Assembly: GCF_003284965.1 (NCBI RefSeq)
Contig: NZ_QMEW01000016.1
Span: 1-64,000, forward strand
Direction of reading: 5' to 3'
From: Mycolicibacterium sp. GF69
Lineage (GTDB): Bacteria > Actinomycetota > Actinomycetes > Mycobacteriales > Mycobacteriaceae
Length of the DNA: 64,000 bases
Positions 42,884 to 52,739 of this stretch are shown here, piece by piece. The stretch's first letter is position 1; the number at the start of each line of letters is the position of its first letter. Made by a program: the position numbers and the translations under genes. Under the pieces are notes generated by a model. The model saw only the letters and a program-made list of their open reading frames with translations. It was not told the DNA's origin and searched no databases.

Positions 42884-43891
42884 TCAGCCGTGCCGGTTCA
42901 CCGTGTAATCCACCAGCGTCGTCAGGGCCTGGCGGCCCGGTCCGTCGGGCAGGTGGGCGAGCTCCTCGCGGGCCTGCACCGCATACTGCGCGACCGTCTC
43001 CTTGGCCTGGACCATCCCGGGCGACGCGCGCAGCAGCTGCAGCGCCTCGGCCACGTCATCGTCGTTCTCCACCGGTCCGGCCAGCAGTTCCCGCAGCCGG
43101 TCGGCGTCGGGGCCGCTGCCCCGCAGGGCGTAGAGCACCGGCAACGTGTGCACGCCTTCGCGCAGGTCGGTGCCGGGAACCTTGCCGGACTCCTCGGGAT
43201 CGCTGTCGATGTCGATGATGTCGTCGGAGATCTGGAAAGCGGTGCCGACGATGCCGCCGAGCCGGGTCAGGCGCTCGATCTGCTCCTCATCGGCGCCCGA
43301 GAACGTCGCCCCGAACCGTCCGGACGCCGCGATCAGGCATGCGGTCTTCTCGTAGACGACTTTGAGGTAGTGCTCGACGGAGTCGACGTGTTCGGCGGCG
43401 CCGCGGGTCTCGCGCATCTGGCCGGTCACCAGCTGGGCGAAGGTGTCGGCGATGATGCGCACCGCGTCGGGCCCGAGCCTGCTGACGAGTCGCGACGCGG
43501 TTGCGAACAGGTAGTCGCCCGCCAGGATCGCGATGTTGTTGCCCCAGCGGGCGTTGGCGCTGTCGGCGCCGCGGCGGACCTGCGCCTCGTCCATCACGTC
43601 GTCGTGGTACAGCGTCGCCAGGTGCACCAACTCGATGACGGCGCCCGCGACGGTGACCTGCCACGCGTCCGGTTCCGGACCCAGCCGGGCCGAGAGCACC
43701 GTGAACAACGGGCGGAACCGCTTACCGCCGGCCTGGAACAGATGCTGCACCGCCTCGGCCATCAGCTCATCGGCTTTGCCCAGTTCAGCGGCCATCAGGT
43801 CTTCGATGCGGGCCACTCCGTCGCGGACATCCTGCGCGAAGCCGGGATCTCCGAAGTCCACTCCCGCCACCACGGTCGCTGGCGTCCTCAC
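42884..43891 (-). CDS. grcC1: Polyprenyl diphosphate synthase
   Basis: 335 residues, trans-prenyl synthase: first Asp-rich motif in LYHDDVMDEAQVRRG, second in FQISDDIIDID, plus GGKRFRPLF. Matches the M. tuberculosis Rv0562 GrcC1 sequence closely in order and motifs, including the N terminus RTPATVVAGVD from GTG 43891. It probably makes the long isoprenoid tail of menaquinone. Divergent from menJ with only 21 nt between, so the promoters overlap. Confidence 0.93.
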   Translation of the reverse strand: MRTPATVVAGVDFGDPGFAQDVRDGVARIEDLMAAELGKADELMAEAVQHLFQAGGKRFRPLFTVLSARLGPEPDAWQVTVAGAVIELVHLATLYHDDVMDEAQVRRGADSANARWGNNIAILAGDYLFATASRLVSRLGPDAVRIIADTFAQLVTGQMRETRGAAEHVDSVEHYLKVVYEKTACLIAASGRFGATFSGADEEQIERLTRLGGIVGTAFQISDDIIDIDSDPEESGKVPGTDLREGVHTLPVLYALRGSGPDADRLRELLAGPVENDDDVAEALQLLRASPGMVQAKETVAQYAVQAREELAHLPDGPGRQALTTLVDYTVNRHG

Positions 43892-43912
43892 CCTGCCAAC
43901 ATACTGGGAACC

Positions 43913-45133
43913 ATGGATACACGAGCCGACGTGGTCGTCGTCGGGGCCGGGCCTGCGGGTTCGGCTGCTGCGGCGTGGGCGGCCCGCAACGGCCGTGACG
44001 TGGTCGTCATCGACTCGGCCCAGTTTCCCCGCGACAAGGCCTGCGGCGACGGGCTGACCCCGCGCGCGGTGCTGGAGATGCAGCGGCTGGGCCTGGGGTC
44101 GTGGTTGGTCGGCCGGGTACAGCACCGCGGTCTGCGGATGTCGGGGTTCGGCGCCGACGTCGAAGTCGAGTGGCCGGGTCCGTCGTTCCCGTCCACCTCG
44201 AGCGCGGTCCCTCGCACCGAGCTCGACGACCGCATCCGCATGGTGGCCGCCGACGAGGGCGCGAAGATGATGCTCGGCGTGAAAGCCGTCGATGTCCAAC
44301 ATGATTCGTCGGGCCGCGTGGCGGCGGTGGTGCTGGACTCCGGGGCCGAGATCGGTTGCCGCGAACTGATCGTCGCCGACGGCGCCCGCTCGACATTGGG
44401 CCGCGTGCTGGGCCGCGAGTGGCATCAGGAGACGGTGTACGGCGTCGCGGTCCGCGGATACATCGCCACGCCGCGGGCAAGCGAACCGTGGATCACCTCG
44501 CACCTGGAGTTGCGCTCCCCGGAGGGCAAAGTGCTACCCGGGTACGGCTGGATCTTCCCGCTCGGCAACGGCGAGGTGAACATCGGCGTCGGGGCGCTCG
44601 CCACCGCGAAACGTCCGGCCGACGCCGCGCTGCGGCCGCTGATGTCGTACTACACCGAGTTACGCCGCCAGGAGTGGGGCTTCGACGGGGAACCGCGCGC
44701 CGGGCTGTCGGCGCTGTTGCCGATGGGCGGCGCGGTGTCCGGTGTCGCCGGGCCGAACTGGATGCTGATCGGCGACGCCGCAGCATGCGTCAACCCCCTC
44801 AACGGCGAGGGCATCGACTACGGGCTCGAAACCGGCCGGCTGGCCGCCGAACTACTGGGCACCGGTGATGTGTCGACGGCGTGGCCCGCGGTGCTCTCGG
44901 CGCATTACGCGCGTGGGTTCTCGGTCGCCCGGCGATTGGCGTTGCTGCTGACTTTCCCGCGGTTCCTGCCCGCGGCGGGACCGATCGCCATGCGCTCGAC
45001 GACGCTGATGAACATCGCGGTGCGGGTGATGGGCAATTTCGTCACCGACGAGGACGAGGACTGGACCGCCAAGGTCTGGCGCGGCGCCGGTCTGCTGTCG
45101 CGGCGCGTCGACGAACGTGCCCCGTTCAGCTAG
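43913..45133 (+). CDS. menJ: Menaquinone reductase MenJ (geranylgeranyl-reductase family)
   Basis: 406 residues. FAD-binding VVVGAGPAGSAAA at the N terminus, PRDKACGDGLTPRAV, and WMLIGDAAACVNPLNGEGIDYG, the GG-reductase signature. The M. tuberculosis counterpart Rv0561c (MenJ) saturates one isoprene unit of the menaquinone tail. ATG 43913, facing away from grcC1, so tail synthesis and tail reduction are encoded back to back. Its stop overlaps by four bases with the convergent small membrane-protein gene. Confidence 0.93.
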   Translation: MDTRADVVVVGAGPAGSAAAAWAARNGRDVVVIDSAQFPRDKACGDGLTPRAVLEMQRLGLGSWLVGRVQHRGLRMSGFGADVEVEWPGPSFPSTSSAVPRTELDDRIRMVAADEGAKMMLGVKAVDVQHDSSGRVAAVVLDSGAEIGCRELIVADGARSTLGRVLGREWHQETVYGVAVRGYIATPRASEPWITSHLELRSPEGKVLPGYGWIFPLGNGEVNIGVGALATAKRPADAALRPLMSYYTELRRQEWGFDGEPRAGLSALLPMGGAVSGVAGPNWMLIGDAAACVNPLNGEGIDYGLETGRLAAELLGTGDVSTAWPAVLSAHYARGFSVARRLALLLTFPRFLPAAGPIAMRSTTLMNIAVRVMGNFVTDEDEDWTAKVWRGAGLLSRRVDERAPFS

Positions 45134-45336
45134 TCGTCTTTGTTCGCCGTGGTGGAGGCGGTGAGCCCCAGCGCGATCAGGACGTCCGCGGCGGTGATGA
45201 ACAGCCCGAACCAGTACGCCCACCGGAGGGTGGGGTCCGGCTGCGCGGCGAAGTACATGATGAGAAAGATCGGCCCGACGATGCCGAAGACGAACATCAT
45301 TCCCTGAAACATCAGGTAGCGCTTGAACGTCTCCAT
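45130..45336 (-). CDS. Small two-helix membrane protein
   Basis: 68 residues with two hydrophobic segments (FQGMMFVFGIVGPIFLIMYFA and WAYWFGLFITAADVLIALGL) joined by a short polar loop. ATG 45336. Its TAG overlaps menJ's stop on the other strand (four nt). Similar small proteins occur beside menJ in related mycobacteria as I remember, but function is not known. Confidence 0.7.
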   Translation of the reverse strand: METFKRYLMFQGMMFVFGIVGPIFLIMYFAAQPDPTLRWAYWFGLFITAADVLIALGLTASTTANKDD

Positions 45337-45356
45337 TTGGAGGCAGAATATCGCGC

Positions 45357-45797
45357 GTGGCCAAGGTGTACCGGGCTCCGATGAGGTCGCGCCGCGACGA
45401 CATCGACCCGCAGGCGGCGATCGACCGCGCGCTGGCGACGGGTGTCGTCGGTTTCGGCGACGCGGGCTTCGATGAGCGCACGGCCCGCCGTGTCGAACGG
45501 TTCGCCGACGTCGCCGACGGGTCGTTCGCCTGGACCCGCGATGCCGACGGGCTTTTCTGGTTGGGCCGCATCGTCGGCCCGTACTACCGCGACGAGGACC
45601 CGGCCGCGACGGCCGTCGACCTGGTGCATGTGCGGCCGTGCCGCTGGCTTGCCGACCCGGTTACCGAATCCGATACGCCTCCAGCCGTTCTCGCCACATA
45701 TGCGCGCGGCGGACGCAACTTCCAACAGACGCACAGTCTCGATGTCGGCCCGCAGACCGAACGGGTCTGGCATACCCGCAAAACGCGAGAAGTGTAG
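45357..45797 (+). CDS. Conserved hypothetical protein
   Basis: 146 residues with no recognised domain name. Basic and aromatic-rich: FAWTRDADGLFWLGRI, then VDLVHVRPCRWLADPV and YARGGRNFQQTHS. The arrangement (a WLGRI strand, then a HVRPCRWL strand) is like small beta-barrel proteins of the PUA or restriction-like kind, but that is a guess. GTG 45357 is 12 nt from GGAGG, so the site is weak or the mRNA leaderless. It is divergent from the small membrane-protein gene by 20 nt. Confidence 0.6.
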   Translation: MAKVYRAPMRSRRDDIDPQAAIDRALATGVVGFGDAGFDERTARRVERFADVADGSFAWTRDADGLFWLGRIVGPYYRDEDPAATAVDLVHVRPCRWLADPVTESDTPPAVLATYARGGRNFQQTHSLDVGPQTERVWHTRKTREV

Positions 45798-45904
45798 AGC
45801 CAAGCTAACTGTAAGGCCTGCTAGACGACCTGTTCACGGGCGAATATCGGGATTATCCTGAAGCACAGAGGCGTTCGAGTAAGCGTCGGCGGAAGGAGCC
45901 CACG

Positions 45905-46141
45905 ATGCTCGGTGTGACAGTTCGATTTATACTTGCCGCGATCGCGATCGTCGTAGTCGCCCTGTCCTCTGCTGCAACCGCACCCGCCAGGCCACAGGGG
46001 CCCTGCAAGGACGTGCCCTTTGCCGGTGTGTGCACGCCGTGGCGCGATAGCCAATCGCCGTCCCCGAATTCCCGGTTCGACCTCAGCCTGCCCGTCGTCA
46101 AGAGCAACACGGGGACCGGCGGCCCGCAGGGTATCGGCTAG
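45905..46141 (+). CDS. Short secreted peptide
   Basis: 78 residues. ATG 45905 has AAGGAG six nt upstream. A Sec signal (about 1-29, FILAAIAIVVVALSSAATAPA) leads to a mature peptide of about 50 residues with two Cys in CKDVPFAGVCTPW. The Cys pair is close enough for a small disulfide loop. No function known. Its stop overlaps that of the convergent esterase by four bases. Confidence 0.7.
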   Translation: MLGVTVRFILAAIAIVVVALSSAATAPARPQGPCKDVPFAGVCTPWRDSQSPSPNSRFDLSLPVVKSNTGTGGPQGIG

Positions 46142-47193
46142 CTCAGGGACTTCGCGAAGCCGCTGATATCCCGGATGGTCGCTGAGAAAACATCGGGCAT
46201 GTAACTGCCGCACAGCAAGTCGCCGCCGTGACAGGTGCCGGCCACCACCCGGCCGACCGCGGGCACCCCCGCCTGAAGCAACCGCCGATAGTAGGCGAGC
46301 CCTTCGTCGCGCAACGGATCGAGTTCATTGACTGAAATCACGTGTGGCGGAAGGCCTCTGAGCTCATCATCGGTCGCCGCGGCCGCCCAGCAGGTCGCAT
46401 CGTCGGCGTGGGACCCGTCGGGGTTGTAGATCGAGCCGAGCAGCGCGAGTTGCTGGCGGCTGACGAAGTACTCGTCGTTCTCCTCAAGCGACGGCAGGTC
46501 CTCGCAGTCATCGAGCCACCGGTTCGAGATGTACGGACATTGCGCATAACAGCCCGCGATTTCGTGCAACCAGCCCTCCCGCTTGGCCTTGTGCGCCACG
46601 GTCAGCGTGAGGTTGCCACCACCGGACTCCCCGGACACGATCAGGTGTGTGACACCGAGTTCGGCGCGGTTGGCCGCGACCCAGCGCACCGCCGCGGCGC
46701 AGTCGTTGAGGCCGGCAGGGAACGGGTGCGGCCCGAGCCTGCCGCCGGAGTTGCGGAACTCCACGCCGACCACGACCAGCCCGGTGGCGGCGAGGTGCCC
46801 GCGAAGGTTGAGGTAACCGATATCGGCTGCACTGCCGATCGCCATGCCGCCGCCGTGCAGGTGGACGACGGCGGGTAGCGGGGAGTGCGCATCGTCGGGG
46901 CGGCTGATGAACAACGTGACGTCGTTGTCGTCGGGCCCGGCGATCGTCGTCGTGGTCGTGGTGACACCGGGCGCGTCGGGCAGTTCTTTGGCGAGCACGT
47001 CGAAGATTGCGCCCATCCCCTCCTCGCTCATCGTCGCGAACGCGATGCGCTCATCGAGCGGGGCGTCGACGCTCAACGGTACGGCCGGCAGCCGGCCGTC
47101 GAGCCCGAACTGGGCCAGCGCCTTGACCATTCGCGGGTCAGAGCGCGGATCTGTGCCGAGGGTGCAGCCTGGGTCGGCCAAGCGTCCGTACAT
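46138..47193 (-). CDS. Alpha/beta-hydrolase esterase (HSL/LipH-like)
   Basis: 351 residues. The hormone-sensitive-lipase oxyanion motif HLHGGGM, nucleophile GESGGGN, and probable Asp and His in ELDPLRDEGL and CHGGDLL are present. Acts on short- or medium-chain esters. ATG 47193 (MYGRLADP) is preferred over the GTG nine bases upstream, by likeness to relatives. It lies in a stretch where M. tuberculosis has Rv0559c/Rv0560c instead. Confidence 0.85.
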   Translation of the reverse strand: MYGRLADPGCTLGTDPRSDPRMVKALAQFGLDGRLPAVPLSVDAPLDERIAFATMSEEGMGAIFDVLAKELPDAPGVTTTTTTIAGPDDNDVTLFISRPDDAHSPLPAVVHLHGGGMAIGSAADIGYLNLRGHLAATGLVVVGVEFRNSGGRLGPHPFPAGLNDCAAAVRWVAANRAELGVTHLIVSGESGGGNLTLTVAHKAKREGWLHEIAGCYAQCPYISNRWLDDCEDLPSLEENDEYFVSRQQLALLGSIYNPDGSHADDATCWAAAATDDELRGLPPHVISVNELDPLRDEGLAYYRRLLQAGVPAVGRVVAGTCHGGDLLCGSYMPDVFSATIRDISGFAKSLS

Positions 47194-47232
47194 GCCCAGC
47201 ACCGTAGCGCGGCTGACGCGCCCGCGACGCCG

Positions 47233-49050
47233 TTATCGCGCCGGCCAACGCGTATCGACGATGTCGAGCGCATGCGGCAGGCGCGCACGGTAGCGGGCCC
47301 GGTCGACATTCTTGAACGGCACCCACCACGGCGCCTGGAACAGCTCGACGATCTTCACCATGTTCCCGTTGTAGCCCGACGCCTGCAGGACGCCGTTGGC
47401 GGCGTAGCGGCCGCCTTCGTTGGCGCCTTCCATCGTGGTGACGTTCTGGTCGGTCTTGATCCACTCGCCGGCGAGGAACAGGTTGTCGATCCCGGTGACC
47501 GCGGTCGGGCGACGGTTCCACGAGCCGGGATCCTGGATGAAGAGCGGTTCGTCGTTGCGCACATCCGGAGTGCCCGAATCGATGATGGCGGGGTCGAGGA
47601 ACCACGAGTGCAGCATGTCGTCGTCGACGACCCTGTCGGTGTCGTTGAGATGGGCCTTGATCTGGGCCCACGCCTCCTTGGCGATCTCCTGTGGGGTGCA
47701 CTCCTTGGCGCTTCGACGATTGAAGTTGCCCGGCGTGGACCAGTCCGAGATGATCGCGGACAGACAATCTTTGACGGTGCCGTCGCCGTAGTTCGTCAAA
47801 CTCTTCTTCCAGAACTGTTCCTCGCTGATCGACGTGATCGCCCAGCCGGAGTCGACGTAATTGACGTGGCCCTTGGTGACGTCGACACGCTCCTTGAGGT
47901 AGAACATCAGCCCGTTCATCCACTCCGTGCGCAGCAGGGCGATGTTGGCCAGTTGCGGGTCGGCCTCGAGCACGTCGGGTGTGAGCACCGCGGCGAGTTT
48001 CTCACATGGGATGGCCGAGACGTACCAGTCGGCGGTGACCTGCTGAGGAATGCCGCTGCCGTTGACCACGGTCGCAGATTGAATGTGCTTGCCGTTCGGG
48101 GTGAGCGCGGCGAGCGCCTGGCCGACGCGGAACGTCACGCCCTGCCCACGCAGGTAGTCCACCCACGGGTCGAGCCACTGCGAGCTGGTGGGACCGTTGA
48201 GCACGCGGTCGAATCCCTTGTTGTCGGTGTCGTTTCCGAAAAGCAGGATCGACCACACCGATGCTTCGCCGACCAGCCCGATCGAATGTGCGCTGGCGTC
48301 CTTGGATTTCGACGCGGCGAGGTTACGGATGATGCCGTCAGCGAGATACCGGTTGTACTCGGGCGACTTCTTGTTCGCGCCGATGTAGTCCTCCCACGTC
48401 ATGTTCTCCCACTGCCCGAGCTTGCGCTCGGTGCTGCTGGTGACGTAGACGGCCAGCTTCTGGGCGGCGTAGATCGCCTCCCACGGAGGCAGCCGAAACA
48501 GGGTCTCGAACACCGTTGCCACCGAGTCGATGAACGCCTTGGGCGTAATCGGATTCGGGATCATCGGCAACGGAAACGGCAGCGGGATCGTCAGGTCGTG
48601 GCGTCCGAGCCCGGAGTGCAGATACGACGTCGCCCGCGTCAGGTTGTCCCACGTGCCATGGGCGTTGCCGGAGAACGGAACCCGTCGCATCGTGTCGGTG
48701 ACATTGCGGTAGAAGCCGGGAAAGAACCGGAAGCCGTGTTCGGCGGGTAGCGGTGTCGCACCGGAATTGGGCACCGGGATCGACCTGGCTTTGCCGCCGA
48801 GCGCCTTGCGCTCGTACACCGTGACGGTGTACCCCCGCTCGACGAGTTCGTGGGCGGCCGTCAGGCCCGCGATGCCGGCCCCGAAGACGGCCACCGACTT
48901 GCCGGGCGCCGCGCGTGCCGTCGGCGGCAGTGCCAACAACGCCGCCGCAGTGGCCGAGCCCATCACGACGACCGGCGCGACAACCGTCGTCGCGACTCGC
49001 CCCCAACCGACATCCCGCCACCGCCTTGTCCGCGGACCCTGTCGGGACAC
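47233..49050 (-). CDS. FAD-dependent oxidoreductase (amine oxidase/phytoene-desaturase-like)
   Basis: 605 residues. An N-terminal signal or anchor (TTVVAPVVVMGSATAAALLAL, about 21-47) precedes the FAD-binding motif FGAGIAGLTAAHEL and YERKALGGKARS, then AEHGFRFFPGFY and a C-terminal flavin contact LFLAGEWIKTD with NVTTMEGANEGGRYAANGV. This is typical of hydroxysqualene dehydroxylase or carotenoid desaturase relatives. GTG 49050. It likely acts on a hydrophobic isoprenoid at the membrane face; the substrate is not given. Downstream neighbour is the esterase gene. Confidence 0.82.
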   Translation of the reverse strand: MSRQGPRTRRWRDVGWGRVATTVVAPVVVMGSATAAALLALPPTARAAPGKSVAVFGAGIAGLTAAHELVERGYTVTVYERKALGGKARSIPVPNSGATPLPAEHGFRFFPGFYRNVTDTMRRVPFSGNAHGTWDNLTRATSYLHSGLGRHDLTIPLPFPLPMIPNPITPKAFIDSVATVFETLFRLPPWEAIYAAQKLAVYVTSSTERKLGQWENMTWEDYIGANKKSPEYNRYLADGIIRNLAASKSKDASAHSIGLVGEASVWSILLFGNDTDNKGFDRVLNGPTSSQWLDPWVDYLRGQGVTFRVGQALAALTPNGKHIQSATVVNGSGIPQQVTADWYVSAIPCEKLAAVLTPDVLEADPQLANIALLRTEWMNGLMFYLKERVDVTKGHVNYVDSGWAITSISEEQFWKKSLTNYGDGTVKDCLSAIISDWSTPGNFNRRSAKECTPQEIAKEAWAQIKAHLNDTDRVVDDDMLHSWFLDPAIIDSGTPDVRNDEPLFIQDPGSWNRRPTAVTGIDNLFLAGEWIKTDQNVTTMEGANEGGRYAANGVLQASGYNGNMVKIVELFQAPWWVPFKNVDRARYRARLPHALDIVDTRWPAR

Positions 49051-49128
49051 TAAGTTAATGGTGATTCTCGACGGGCAGCGCTCGACACGCCGGGCGGCGT
49101 CCCGATTTTCACCGATCGGAAGTCCGCG

Positions 49129-49821
49129 TCAGCGCAGCGGTTTGGTGGCGGCGTGCAGCGCGACGATGCCGCCGGTCAGGTTGCGCCAGCGCACCGACGA
49201 CCAGCCGGCGTCGGCGATCTGACGGGCCAACTGCGCCTGGTCGGGCCAGGCGCGAATCGACTCCGCGAGGTAGACGTAGGCCTGCGGGTTCGACGACACC
49301 GCCCGCGCCATCCTCGGCAGCGCCTGCATCAGGTACTCCTTGTAAGCCGTCGCGAACAGCCGGTTCGTCGGCGTGGAGAACTCGCACACCACCAGGCGCC
49401 CACCCGGCCGGGTCACCCGCGCCAGCTCGCGCAGACCCGCCCCATGGTCGACGACGTTGCGAAGCCCGAAGCTGATCGTCACCGCGTCGAACACGTCGTC
49501 GCCGAACGGCAGTCGGGTGGCGTCGCCGGCGACCTTGGGCACATCGCGGGAGCTACCGGCGACGAGCATGCCGACGGAGAAGTCCGCGGCCACACACCAG
49601 GCGCCCGAGGTCGCCAACTCGACCGTCGATACCGCGGTGCCCGCCGCGAGGTCGAGCACCTTGTCCTGCGCTCCGATGCGCAGCGCCGCCCGCGTCTCCC
49701 GGCGCCAGAACCGGTCCTGGCCCAGCGACATCACGGTGTTGGTCAGGTCGTAGCGTCGGGCCACCGCGTCGAACATCGACGCCACCTCATGTGGGTCTTT
49801 CTCCAGCGACGCGCGGCTCAT
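49129..49821 (-). CDS. menG: Demethylmenaquinone methyltransferase
   Basis: 230 residues. SAM motif [30 protein letters not shown] and the [14 protein letters not shown] segment define the UbiE/MenG family; it methylates demethylmenaquinone in the last step of the pathway. It corresponds to Rv0558. The ATG at 49821 is chosen from the conserved [13 protein letters not shown] start; the open frame beyond it is not homologous. Divergent from an SDR gene that takes the place next to mgtA. Confidence 0.94.
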   Translation of the reverse strand: MSRASLEKDPHEVASMFDAVARRYDLTNTVMSLGQDRFWRRETRAALRIGAQDKVLDLAAGTAVSTVELATSGAWCVAADFSVGMLVAGSSRDVPKVAGDATRLPFGDDVFDAVTISFGLRNVVDHGAGLRELARVTRPGGRLVVCEFSTPTNRLFATAYKEYLMQALPRMARAVSSNPQAYVYLAESIRAWPDQAQLARQIADAGWSSVRWRNLTGGIVALHAATKPLR

Positions 49822-49890
49822 GACGCCCACCGTAGCTGTGAACATGCATACAGCGGGAATGCGGAGGGCGTCTGCGTGACTATAGGAACC

Positions 49891-50715
49891 ATGAGCGAAA
49901 AGGTTTGGTTCATCACCGGAACCTCGCGCGGCTTCGGACGCGAGTGGACGGTCGCGGCGCTTCAGCGCGGCGACAAGGTCGCGGCGACGGCGCGAGACGT
50001 CTCGGCGCTGGACGATCTGGTCGCCAAATACGGCACGGCGCTGCTGCCCCTTGCGTTGGACGTCACGGACCGGGACGCAGACTTCGCGGCGGTCAAGCAG
50101 GCCCACGACCACTTCGGGCGGCTCGACATCGTCGTCAACAACGCCGGCTACGGGCACTTCGGGTTCATCGAGGAGCTGACCGAGCAGGAGGCGCGCGACC
50201 AGATCGAAACCAACGTCTTCGGCGCGTTGTGGATCACCCAGGCGGCACTGCCGTATCTGCGGGCGCAGCGCGGCGGGCACATCATCCAGGTGTCATCGAT
50301 CGGCGGTATCACCGCGTTCCAGAACGTCGGTATCTACCACGCGTCGAAGTGGGCGCTGGAAGGTTTCTCGCAGGCGCTGGCGCAGGAGGTGGCTCCGTTC
50401 GGGGTGCACGTGACGTTGATCGAACCCGGCGGCTTCGCCACCGACTGGGCTGGGTCGTCGTCGCGCCGCTCGACGCCGCTGCCGGACTACCGGGAGGTGC
50501 ACGAGGAAGCCGACCGGATCCGCAGCCAGCGCGTGGCCAAGCCCGGCGATCCGCAGGCCTCGGCCCGGGCCTTGCTGAAAGTCGTGGACGCGCAAAACCC
50601 GCCACTACGGGTGTTTTTCGGCGAGCTGCCGTTGCAGTTGGCCAAGGCCGACTACCAGAACCGGCTGGCGACGTGGGAGCAATGGCAGCCGGTCGCGGTC
50701 GAGGCGCAGGGCTGA
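49891..50715 (+). CDS. Short-chain dehydrogenase/reductase
   Basis: 274 residues. NAD(P) motif [10 protein letters not shown] at the N terminus, NNAGYGHFG near 85, catalytic Ser with YHASK at about 150 (Y-x-x-x-K), and a C-terminal substrate loop. The classical SDR fold of the KR-like group. ATG 49891. It is divergent from menG and convergent with mgtA. The substrate is unknown. M. tuberculosis has no gene at this spot, so it is an insertion into the men cluster. Confidence 0.88.
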   Translation: MSEKVWFITGTSRGFGREWTVAALQRGDKVAATARDVSALDDLVAKYGTALLPLALDVTDRDADFAAVKQAHDHFGRLDIVVNNAGYGHFGFIEELTEQEARDQIETNVFGALWITQAALPYLRAQRGGHIIQVSSIGGITAFQNVGIYHASKWALEGFSQALAQEVAPFGVHVTLIEPGGFATDWAGSSSRRSTPLPDYREVHEEADRIRSQRVAKPGDPQASARALLKVVDAQNPPLRVFFGELPLQLAKADYQNRLATWEQWQPVAVEAQG

Positions 50716-50728
50716 CTCGTGCGGGAGC

Positions 50729-51919
50729 TCAAGCGCTCTCGATGCGGCGCGAGCGTGCGCCGAACGCTGAATTTGCGCGACGTGTCGTGTGCAGACAAGC
50801 CCGCTCGCGGGAATCGGTGATGACGGCGTCGTAGTGGCCCAGAAGTTCATCGCAGATGGCGGGCCACGTCCGGGTCAGCACGCTGCGACGCGCAGCGACC
50901 GAATAGCGTTGCCGCTCAGCGAGCAGATGGTCGACGGACTGGATCAGCCGCTCCTCGAACTCGTCGACGGCCAGCAGCAGGCCGGTCCGATACGGGGCGA
51001 CCAGGTCGCGGGGTCCGCCGGCGTTCGGTGCGATGACGGGCAGGCCCGACGCCATCGCCTCCTGCACCGCCTGACAGAACGTCTCATGCTCACCGGGATG
51101 CACGAACACGTCCATGCTGGCGTACGCGGTCGCGAGGTCGCGGCCGTACACGGCCCCGGTGAACACCGCTGAGGGCATTCGGCTTTCGAGTTTGGCACGG
51201 TCGACACCATCGCCGACGATCACGAGCGCCACGTCGTCGCGGCGCGCCAGCCCGGCGAGACGCTCGACGTGCTTCTCCGGCGCGAGCCGGCCGACGAAGC
51301 CGACGATCGGCTTACCGTCCGGCGACCACCGGCGCCGCAGCGCGTCGTCCCGCGCCGAGGGTGCGAACCCGGTGATGTCGACACCACGTCCCCACTGATA
51401 CACCCGCGGAACACGATGTGCTGTCAGGCTTTCCATTGCCGCGGTGGACGGTGCGAGCGTGCGGTCGGCCCGGGTGTGCAGGTGACGGGTCCACGCCCAG
51501 GCGGCGCGGGTCGCGAAGCCGACGCCGTAACTCCCGGCGAAACCCGCGACGTCGGTCTGGAATACGGCCACCGTCGGGACACCGAGGTGACGCGCGGCTT
51601 GCAGGCCTCCGTAACCGAGCAGCGCCGGCGACGCCAGATGCACAACGTCCGGATCGAACCCCCGTAGCACCCCGACCATCCGGGGCCGCGGCACACCCAG
51701 CGGAAGCGAGGTGACCTTCGGGAACATCCGCGACGGCACGCGGTGCACGCGGACGCCATCGTGCACCCGGTCGGCGGGCGGTTCGCCGCGCGGGGTGTCG
51801 GGAGCGATGAGCAGGGCTTCGTGTCCGGTGCGGCGAAGGTGCTCGATGACCCGCAGCACCGAATTGGTGACGCCGTTGACATTGGGGAGAAACGATTCTG
51901 CGACGATTGCGACGCGCAC
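50729..51919 (-). CDS. mgtA: GT4 glycosyltransferase, GDP-mannose-dependent alpha-mannosyltransferase
   Basis: 396 residues. GT-B fold of family 4: N-terminal [23 protein letters not shown] and the C-terminal donor site [32 protein letters not shown]. Corresponds to Rv0557, which adds mannose to glucuronosyl diacylglycerol (earlier called PimB). The GTG at 51919 encodes the conserved [13 protein letters not shown] start. Together with menD and Rv0556-like genes it follows the M. tuberculosis order. Confidence 0.9.
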   Translation of the reverse strand: MRVAIVAESFLPNVNGVTNSVLRVIEHLRRTGHEALLIAPDTPRGEPPADRVHDGVRVHRVPSRMFPKVTSLPLGVPRPRMVGVLRGFDPDVVHLASPALLGYGGLQAARHLGVPTVAVFQTDVAGFAGSYGVGFATRAAWAWTRHLHTRADRTLAPSTAAMESLTAHRVPRVYQWGRGVDITGFAPSARDDALRRRWSPDGKPIVGFVGRLAPEKHVERLAGLARRDDVALVIVGDGVDRAKLESRMPSAVFTGAVYGRDLATAYASMDVFVHPGEHETFCQAVQEAMASGLPVIAPNAGGPRDLVAPYRTGLLLAVDEFEERLIQSVDHLLAERQRYSVAARRSVLTRTWPAICDELLGHYDAVITDSRERACLHTTRRANSAFGARSRRIESA

Positions 51920-52052
51920 GCCGGAATCGTCTCAGCGCAGCCTGTCGGCAAGGTTGCGCCCAAGCAGACTGCACACGAAAATCTGGTGCGCGCAACGGGC
52001 GCTGCGGTGCGTGCGCGTCGCGTATCGTCCACCAGGGAAAGGGCGGTTTGAC

Positions 52053-52724
52053 ATGCGGATCTCGGCGATCGTGTCGGCATTCGCGCTCACCATGGCACTG
52101 GGCGCCGTCGGCTGCACCAACCACGTCGCCGGTACCGCCCAGCGCGATCCCGCCCAGGCTCCGCTGGGGGTCAGCGAAGACGGCTACGGGGTCGTCGCCG
52201 GGTTCGACGACGCACCGTTTCGCATCGAGATCTTCACCGAACCGCAGTGCAGCCACTGCGCAGACCTTCAAGCCGACTTCGGCGACCAGCTCGCCTACTA
52301 CATCGGCGTCGGGCAGCTCAACGTCACCTACCGGCCGCTGATCTTCCTCGACGAGGTCACCGACGGTCACTCCGCGCGGGTGAGCAATGCGCTGTTCCTG
52401 GCGACCGGAAGCGGGGCCACGGGCACGCAGTTCCAGCGGTTCGTCGAAGAACTGTGGGCCCACCAGGATCCGGGCGGGCCGGGGCCCAGCGATGATGAGC
52501 TGGCCGACATGGCCAGGTCGGCGGGTATGCCCGAGTCGGCCGTGCAGCGGATCGCGGGTGGCGGCTCCGCGGTCAACGTCCCCGAGATGGACGAGAACAA
52601 CTTCGGCTTCCTGCTCGACGTCGACCCGGTGGCCAGCGGCACGCCGACGGTGTACGACCTGGTCGGCGACGAGAAGCTCGACATCTACGACAACGACTGG
52701 CTCGACAAGCTCATCGGATCCTGA
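52053..52724 (+). CDS. DsbA-like thioredoxin-fold lipoprotein
   Basis: 223 residues. Lipobox LGAVG-C21, then a thioredoxin-fold domain with C65-S-H-C68 (EPQCSHCADLQ), the redox pair of the DsbA/DSBA-like family. The C-terminal half is helical. It would act as a thiol oxidase or isomerase on envelope proteins. ATG 52053. The gene lies between mgtA (divergent) and the Rv0556-like gene (convergent). Confidence 0.88.
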   Translation: MRISAIVSAFALTMALGAVGCTNHVAGTAQRDPAQAPLGVSEDGYGVVAGFDDAPFRIEIFTEPQCSHCADLQADFGDQLAYYIGVGQLNVTYRPLIFLDEVTDGHSARVSNALFLATGSGATGTQFQRFVEELWAHQDPGGPGPSDDELADMARSAGMPESAVQRIAGGGSAVNVPEMDENNFGFLLDVDPVASGTPTVYDLVGDEKLDIYDNDWLDKLIGS

Positions 52725-52739
52725 CGGCTGCCACGAACG

